From: Tribonema minus | Lineage: Eukaryota > Sar > Xanthophyceae > Tribonematales > Tribonemataceae | Length of the DNA stretch: 64,000 nucleotides | Assembly: GCA_017506865.1 (NCBI GenBank) | Contig: JAFCMP010000551.1 | Location: forward strand, 124,001-188,000 | Reading direction: 5' to 3' | Shown here: piece by piece, positions 59,101 through 64,000 of the stretch | How the letters are laid out: the number at the start of each line of letters is the position of its first letter | How positions within the stretch are numbered: the first letter of the stretch is position 1 | Translations under genes and position numbers: made by a program | Notes under the pieces: generated by a model | Told to the model about the DNA's origin: nothing | The model's input: only the letters and a program-made list of their open reading frames with translations | The model's database searches: none

Positions 59101-59806
59101 GGCGTGATATTAGACTTCTCAGCGCACTGCTCGCGGCGCTCGTAGAACGTGTGCTTGGCCTGCGGCGTGCGCAAACGTCATATAAACCATTATTTACTCT
59201 CATGTATGTACTTTCTGCTTGACACTTTCATGTATGTACCTGCAGACGATACATACCAATACTGAACACCCATGCCTCGAACGCTAAAAGCTCGCACACA
59301 GAAGTCTTTTCGGCTAATGTGGATATGGTGGCACTGTTGGACTCGTGGCCAATGACTGCAGCAGCGGCGACCACGGTGATTGGTGGCAGGCACTTGCGGC
59401 TAACTATCCCTTGTCACCTAGAGCTCTGCAATCTTTTGCTTCATTTTCACATACCCATATAACATACCTGCTCATCCAAATACTTCATCAGGCTGGTCGC
59501 CTGCTGCTGCCGCGACGCGGCGGAGCTCGGGTCGCGCTCCGCCCACGACTTGCCCCCCCCCCCGTCCCCCTCCCCCTCCTCCCCCTCGCCCCCCTCCCCC
59601 CCCTCTCCCCCCGCCAGCAGCCCCGCCTGCACCTTGAGCAGGTCGAATAGCGCGCACGTCTGCTGCTCCACCATGGCGAGGCAGTCCAGATAGTCGGCAA
59701 CTGGCAGCGGTTCCAGCGGCGGCGGCGGGCTCAGAACCTTCTCCACGCGCGCCTGGGAGGGGGGGGGGGGGGGAGAAGATTATAAATCTTTAGCTGGTTG
59801 GCCTTG

Positions 59807-59845
<39 letters not shown>

Positions 59846-62800
59846 AAGATTATCTAGTTTAAGGTTGGCCTTTTGTAGGGTTTTCCCCATGGTGGCACAG
59901 AAGGTCGTCCTCCCGCAGTCCGACCTTCTCCTCCTGAATCAAGTTGCAGCTTTTTGTTCTGTATGCTGTAGAAAGCCTAAGTACAGATGGATTCTGTTCT
60001 ACTAAAGGTGTCACTCGTTGAAGATGATGCAGCATGTGTCTATTTGCGGAGCGGAGCGACAGGGCGCGCGAGGCATGGCGCAGAGTCAAGCCTCGCAGGC
60101 GGAGCAGGGAGCCGTTGGCGAAAGTTGCAATGTCGGCAGCAAGCGGGACTTCAGGATGGGGGGTAGAGGGGGCTCAGGACCTCTTTTGCGTGGCGTGTGT
60201 GTGTATTTTGCAGGTTCGGCGCGGAACGTCAGCTTTTGACGCTTCTGCCAAGGGCATGCAAGCCGCGCATGCTGCGAAGTTCACGTCGGCGGATGGGCAC
60301 GTCACACAGGCAGCCACTTGCGATCTCACACTGCCTGTCGGCGCACAAATTGGGAGGGCATGGTGTGATGGGCAGTGCAGGCGTTGTGGCACTAACCCTC
60401 ACCTTAACGCTAACCCTAACCTAACCCTGGATCACGCCATTGCCGAGCGCTGCACAGCGCCCGCACGTCGCAGGCGCGACCGCTGCTGAGGCGTGCTGTG
60501 CCTGCGCGCGTGGAGCATACGCACGCGACGACTGCGCGGCACATACCAGCGAAACTGCTGGGATGCGGCGGCTGCGGCAGTTTCAAACCCGTAGCCGACA
60601 GCGCACGCACGCCCGCAGACAGGATTGCTGGGCGTGCTCCGCAGCAGCAGGCGCGCAGCGTTTGCGGCCTGTGACCGACAGCACGTGCACACGTGCGGTA
60701 GACGCAGTCGCTGCGCATGCGCTGCAGTAGCAGCAGACATGCGTGCAGCGTTCGCACCAGTTTCAATCGTGTAACTGCCACACGTGCTCTCTCTCACCTG
60801 TATGCCGTAGACGGGGTTGCTGAGTGTGCGCTACACCAGCAGGCGTGCAGCATGAGTAACAGTTTCCAATTGCGTAATTGCCACGCGCGCACCTGTATGC
60901 CGTATATTGTATATTGGGTTGCTCAGCATGCGCAGCAGCAGCAGGCCGCTGCAGCGTTTGCGACAGTTTCAATCACGTAACTGCCACACGTGCTCACTCT
61001 CACCTGTATGCCGTAGACAGCGTCGCTGAGCATGTGCTGCAGTAACAGGCGCATGCAGCGTTTGCGGCACTTTCAGTGCACATGCCGTAGCCGCAGTGGT
61101 TGAGTGGCGCTGCGGCAGCAGGCCGTTTGCAGCAGTTTCAGCCACGTGCAGCAATTGCATTTTCAGTTCCAGTAACCAACTGCCCCCGCGCGCACCTGTA
61201 TGCCGTAGACGGGGTCGCTGAGTATGCGCTGCAGCAGCAGGCGCATCACCTTGAGTAACAGTTGCCAATTGCGTAACTGCCACGCGCGCGCACCTGAATG
61301 CCGTAGACGGGGTCGCTGAGTATGCGCTGCAGCAGCAGGCGCGTCACCTTGGGCGCGAGCAGCGGCGGAAACACAGCGACGATGAGCGGGAACTCGGTGT
61401 GCGCGACGTCGATGACCTTGCCAAACAGGCCGCTCAGCGAGTCCTGCGGGGAGGGGGGGGGGGGGGGCAAGGTGAGGGGTGGCATCACCAACACAATTTG
61501 TGTGTGTTCTCATATGTGCTGTGGCTTCGCGAATGCACAGTGCTTCAACTTGTAGTCGGAGAGTCGCCACAGAAGAGGACTCTCGGCAAGTCCTACGCGA
61601 TCGAGGAGAGGTAAATGCATTCAATTGTGAAAGTACGCAGTCGAACACTTCAACTCCAGAAGTTTGCGAAGTCACGCGCACTTGAAAAAAATTAGTGCTT
61701 GTGCGCACCTGGGTCCGCGAGGACTCTCGGCAAGTCCTACGCGATTGAGGAGAGGTAAATGCATTCAATTGTGAAAGTACGCAGTCGAACACTTCAACTC
61801 CAGAAGTTTGCGAAGTCACGCGCACTTGAAAAAAATTAGTGCTTGTGCGCACCTGGTCCGCGCCGCCGCCCGCCGCGCCGAGCCCGCCCTCCCCGACGGC
61901 GGCGCCGCGCGAGGTGCCGACTGCAAACTCTTTTGGTGACACAAACGAATTTCAAATTTTGCAACTTCACTTAGAACTTCAACTTCAAAAGCACATCAAC
62001 GCGAGCATCATCCGCACCTGGTCCGCGCCTCCCCCCCGCCGCGCCGAGCCCGCCCTCCGCGACGGCGGCGCCGCCGTGCGCGAGGCGCCAACCAAAACAC
62101 TCCACGAGCAACACGCACAGATTCGCCTTCGGAAGTACGCAACCTCAAACTTCAACTTCAGCTGTGCGCACCTGGTCCGCGCCGCCGGCCGCCGCGCCGA
62201 GCCCGCCCTCCGCGACGGCGGCGCCGCCGTGCGCGAGGCGCCGATCATAACATTTTGACAAGTGACAGCAGCAACCCGGAGTTCAGAAGGTACACGCAAT
62301 ACAACCTCAAGCTTCAACTTCACAAGTACACATTGTCGCGCGCGGCGCACAGGTACCTGGTCCGCGCCGCCGCCAGCCGCGCCGAGCCCGCCCTCCGCGA
62401 CGGCGGCGCCGCCGCGCGCGAGGTGACGACCGAAACGGTCCGAGCGCCACACACAATTGCACCTTTGGAAGTACGCAGCCTCAAACTTCAGATTCAGCAG
62501 TGCGCACCTGGTCCGCGCCGCCGCCCGCCGCGCCAAGCCCGCCCTCCGCCACCGCAGCGCCGCCGTGCGCGAGGCGGCGGCTCACCACGCCGTACACGTA
62601 GCGCCCCTGCAGGTGGTCGCCCTCGTTGAGCGCGTACAGAATGTCGGCGCACTCGCGCATGAACTCGGCCTCGGGCGGCGCGCGCCCCGCGGCGCGCTCA
62701 AAGAGGTCGAGCAGCTCCGCCTCGAGAAAGTCGGCGTATGCGCGCATGTTGCCGGCGGCGCGCCCGAGCCCCGGCGCGTCGAGCTCGAAGGAGATGGCGC

Positions 62801-62936
62801 GCAGGCGCGAGAGCACGCGCGCCGCCTCCATGCGCCGGTCCTCGTCCGCGAAGACCGCGGGGAGGCGCGCACGCGCCGCCGCCGCGAGCGCCGCGCCGCC
62901 GCCGTCTGCGAACCCCTCGGGGAGCTCGTCGAAGAC
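50163..62936 (-). CDS. SEC10: SEC10 / EXOC5, exocyst complex subunit (N-terminus not found)
   Basis: The exocyst tethers secretory vesicles to the plasma membrane. Nine exons: 62936-62508, 61443-61294, 59752-59468, 58052-57787, 55942-55780, 54060-53878, 52995-52906, 52031-51891, 50669-50163 (stop TGA). All junctions keep frame; all are phase 0 except the phase-2 junction after 57787, whose donor is GC. The 737 residues cover most of the family length. The first exon has RMEAARVLSRLRAISFE, NMRAYADFLEAELLDLFERA and ECADILYALNEGD, close to plant SEC10. Exon 2 has FPLIVAVFPPLLAPKV and LLLQRILSD. The last exon has the terminal signature VDAALEDLREVANLFLVPPANL and LLAYVRQRADY. An inserted Gly/Glu-rich stretch lies in exon 59752-59468. 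The N-terminal 100-170 residues should lie above 62936 or beyond the window. Confidence 0.92.
50860..50885 (-). repeat. Copy of SEC10 last exon's acceptor side
   Basis: CCCCCGTGCAG followed by GCCGTCGG-CTCTGCGCGCCG repeats the acceptor and first codons (AVGLCA) of exon 50669-50163, about 200 bases upstream of the true acceptor. Long G runs (C runs on the coding strand) lie between them at 50690-50812. Confidence 0.65.
51091..51120. repeat. Telomere-like CCCTAA tract in intron
   Basis: CCTAACCCTAACCCTAACCC followed by TAATCCTAAGG lies in the last SEC10 intron. It is too short and internal to be a chromosome end. Confidence 0.85.
51425..51800 (-). repeat. Intronic copies of SEC10 exon 52031-51891 donor side
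   Basis: Segments at about 51730-51800, 51600-51640 and 51445-51480 repeat the end of the exon (coding QDQYALATHCLPGTDMTALWQ-type sequence) with decreasing fidelity, together with an intron flank rich in cttcaagttcaag. Confidence 0.75.
52145..52231 (-). repeat. Copy of SEC10 exon 52031 acceptor side
   Basis: CACAG followed by GACGACTACACGCTGCGCGAC through GCGCTGCTGCAG repeats the first 80 or so bases of exon 52031-51891 with frame kept. It could act as an alternative acceptor about 200 bases upstream. Confidence 0.8.
52430..52720 (-). repeat. Three intronic copies of SEC10 exon 52995-52906 donor side
   Basis: Copies of CGCATCCTGGCCAACCGCAA with GGCAAAG and a donor-like flank occur at about 52696-52730, 52548-52580 and 52432-52465. 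The nearest copy keeps GTGAGCGCTG; the others have a changed donor. Flanks with TACACACACA-like words also recur. Confidence 0.8.
53385..53810 (-). repeat. Four intronic copies of SEC10 exon 54060-53878 donor side
   Basis: The last 50-60 bases of the exon (coding VRTIALETRRSHVQQ) plus donor and about 70 bases of intron recur at about 53750-53810, 53625-53685, 53500-53560 and 53385-53445. The nearest copy and the exon share acttgaagtaacagctgttg in the flank, so this pair is young. Confidence 0.85.
54140..54186 (-). repeat. Copy of SEC10 exon 54060 acceptor side
   Basis: GCGCAG followed by GACATCCTCGGCGACGCGCC repeats the first 20-25 bases of exon 54060-53878 about 125 bases upstream of the true acceptor, with a similar flank (ggtaggtagggtatg). 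Confidence 0.75.
54940..54985. repeat. Telomere-like CCCTAA tract in intron
   Basis: CCCTAACCCTAACCCTAGCC with variant units follows an open-looking segment. Similar shorter tracts lie at 54640-54665, 55736-55765 and 60390-60428, all within SEC10 introns. Confidence 0.8.
55995..57440 (-). repeat. Exon-derived satellite with telomere-like spacer (127-bp core)
   Basis: About ten copies of the acceptor and first 50-60 bases of SEC10 exon 55942-55780 (GTGCCGGAGCATCGTGCA through GCGCCATCTGGAC) alternate with spacers made of TTAGGG-type words. Four consecutive units between about 56590 and 57110 repeat with a period of exactly 127 (CACC at 56657, 56784, 56911, 57038). Units nearer the true exon are more variable in spacing. 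Confidence 0.92.
57487..57572 (-). repeat. Intronic copy of SEC10 exon 58052-57787 donor side
   Basis: The segment repeats the exon's end (coding FDQLLAG through ELSTDAV-type residues), and ends in AG/GCGAGT, the same non-canonical GC donor as the exon itself. Confidence 0.75.
58190..59165 (-). repeat. Six intronic copies of SEC10 exon 58052 acceptor side
   Basis: CAG followed by GCCAAGCACATGTTCTACGA and CGCGAGAAGTACGCC recurs at about 58190-58243, 58375-58416, 58555-58610, 58712-58745, 58845-58903 and 59118-59165. Flanks share gtgtacatacgtcaa and ttcatgtatgcgcgcc words. Fidelity is high in the exon-like part, lower in the flank. Confidence 0.88.
59759..59843. repeat. Long G runs, one of 34 G
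   Basis: An uninterrupted G run spans 59810-59843 and a shorter one 59759-59773, separated by a segment (acaagattat, ttggcctt) that is also present after the second run. On the coding strand these are C tracts just upstream of a SEC10 exon acceptor, and they may serve as polypyrimidine tracts. Confidence 0.9.
60780..61245 (-). repeat. Intronic copies of SEC10 exon 61443-61294 donor side
   Basis: Copies of the exon's end (GACCCCGTCTACGGCAT-type, then CAG/GTG) occur at about 61190-61250, 61000-61045, 60893-60935 and 60797-60840; more diverged pieces (tgcgctgcagcagcaggcg) extend to about 60600. Only the closest copy keeps the sequence almost exactly. Confidence 0.8.
61575..61862. repeat. Two near-identical tandem 144-bp units in SEC10 intron
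   Basis: The unit starting gaggactctcggcaagtcc at 61575 restarts at 61719 and differs at very few positions. It includes the donor-like GTGCGCAC next to the copied exon end, so the duplication arose within the exon-edge array and is recent. Confidence 0.9.
61846..62440 (-). repeat. Four intronic copies of SEC10 exon 62936-62508 donor side
   Basis: The end of the exon (coding AVAEGGLGAAGGGADQ) with CAG/GTGCGC recurs at about 62353-62440, 62170-62250, 62022-62095 and 61853-61920, a period of about 160-180. Each is followed on the intron side by cttcaacttcaa-type words. The exon parts stay mostly open in frame. Confidence 0.88.
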
Positions 62937-63074
62937 CTGGAGGTGTGGCGTCGCGTGTCGATGGGGGGGGGGCGGTGGGGGGGCAAGGGGAGCGTCACTG
63001 AGCTGGCACCGGGGGCAGGGGAGAGGGGGGGGGGGGGGCTGCACCAGGCTGGCACGTGTGTGTGAGCACGACGG

Positions 63075-63122
63075 TAGGTGCGTATTCTTGTCCACAAATC
63101 CCTCCGGGAACTCGTCTAACAC
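63075..63122 (-). repeat. Copy of first recovered SEC10 exon's acceptor side
   Basis: The minus strand reads VLDEFPEGFVDKN, parallel to VFDELPEGFADGG at the start of exon 62936-62508. It is either a copied exon edge or part of the true upstream exon; the first is more likely because the following bases do not continue as coding. Confidence 0.65.
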
Positions 63123-64000
63123 CAGCGCTGCAGCACGTGCGTTGCGTGTGCGTGGGCGGGGGCGGCTGTCATCGGATGAGGGTGGGTGAACGAGGGAGTG
63201 TTGAGCTGACCCTGTTACCCTAACGCTGGCACGTTCGTCTGAGCGCGGCGGCGGGTGCGTTGGCGGGCTCAGCGGGGATGAGCGCGTGAAAACGGCGACG
63301 GCGGCAGCGGCGGCGGTGCTGTCTAGGGAGCTCTCTGGGGGTGTGAAGGGCGTCAGAGAAAGTGTTCAAATGGGATTGAATGGCACCGTGGCTTGAGTCC
63401 ATGCAGCGCTGGAGCTGCGTGCTGCTGCCACAATGTCTCTTGTCACGGAGGCAGCGAGCAGATGCGCGCACAGCGGCGGCAGCGGCGGCGGCAGCAGCAG
63501 CGGCAGCATTGACGGCCGTGCCGTGTGTGCTGTCAGCAGACACCTCAGGCAGCTAGCTCGTCACAGGCCTGCACTGCCACGGTGTGCGCGCATTGGATGC
63601 ATGCAGCGCCGCTGAGCAGCGCTGCGCACCCATGTGGGACCGCTGCCACAGCGATTCACTGTCTCCCTTGGACACCCAGTCACCTACGTTCGACCTCACC
63701 TGCAGGCATGTGCGCTTTAAGCGTAAGCGTCTGTGCAACAATTGTGGCGTTCCTTCTGCACTGCAACGCAGCGTGCTTGAGGTTATATGAAGAATGAGGC
63801 GGTGCGGTCTAGCCCGACAGGACCCACCGTCCACCTACCGAAGCTGTCATCCGCGTTTCACTGCGCACACAGTATGTGTATGACCACGTTTCCCCACATG
63901 GTCAAAAAACCTGAGTGAGAAGTAAAGAGGACGTATGCAGAAAGGTTGCGAGTCGCGCGCGCACTGCAGCTCCACTGCATCAATCACCACCTTTTCTGAC
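63123..64000. other. Unresolved stretch upstream of SEC10 exon
   Basis: The SEC10 N-terminal exons should lie here or beyond the window on the minus strand, but no segment with the expected helical sequence and matching phase was found. GGC/GCA-rich simple sequence occurs at 63295-63320 and 63465-63510. Confidence 0.35.

Overview
The window is nuclear DNA of a eukaryote, most probably a unicellular alga with a compact, GC-rich gene space (a haptophyte or similar secondary-plastid lineage). That assignment is an inference; no marker gene settles it. Support for a eukaryote: spliced genes with phase-consistent GT-AG introns, an exocyst subunit, a heat-shock transcription factor, non-LTR retrotransposons with target-site duplications, and TTAGGG-like tracts inside introns. 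No rRNA, tRNA, CRISPR array or bacterial operon was seen.

Left part (1 to about 25.7 kb) is gene-poor and carries mobile DNA. It holds one five-exon gene with a putative PD-(D/E)XK (Crinkler-like) nuclease end (2941-4602), an orphan DDE integrase gene broken by one stop (11061-12257), a fragment of a restriction-like-endonuclease (RLE) retrotransposon (12532-13158), a 5'-truncated RLE retrotransposon (14983-15857), and a nearly full-length relative (17174-21833) bounded by a 13-bp target-site duplication. Both insertions lie at CATGTAC.

Middle part (25.7-41 kb) is richer in genes: a decayed ORF, an unidentified minus-strand gene with a polyglutamine exon (26.6-27.7 kb), a FadE-type acyl-CoA dehydrogenase gene (35706-30461, minus), a small cysteine-rich membrane protein gene (37681-37331, minus) and a heat-shock factor gene (40733-38669, minus).

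Right part (41-64 kb) has two related plus-strand loci, tentatively PEX16-like (43.3-45 kb and 45.8-48.4 kb), and most of a SEC10/EXOC5 gene on the minus strand (62936-50163, nine exons recovered, N-terminus not found). The metabolic and trafficking genes do not form a pathway; they are independent neighbours.

The most striking structure is in the introns. In SEC10, FadE, the PEX16-like gene and the polyQ gene, pieces of an exon's last or first 30-90 bases, together with the adjoining splice site and intron flank, are repeated in tandem inside the neighbouring intron, up to about ten times. In one SEC10 intron these exon-derived units form a 127-bp satellite whose spacer is telomere-like (TTAGGG). 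This looks like a recurring process of exon-edge reiteration by which introns grow, and it is my main candidate for an undescribed system.
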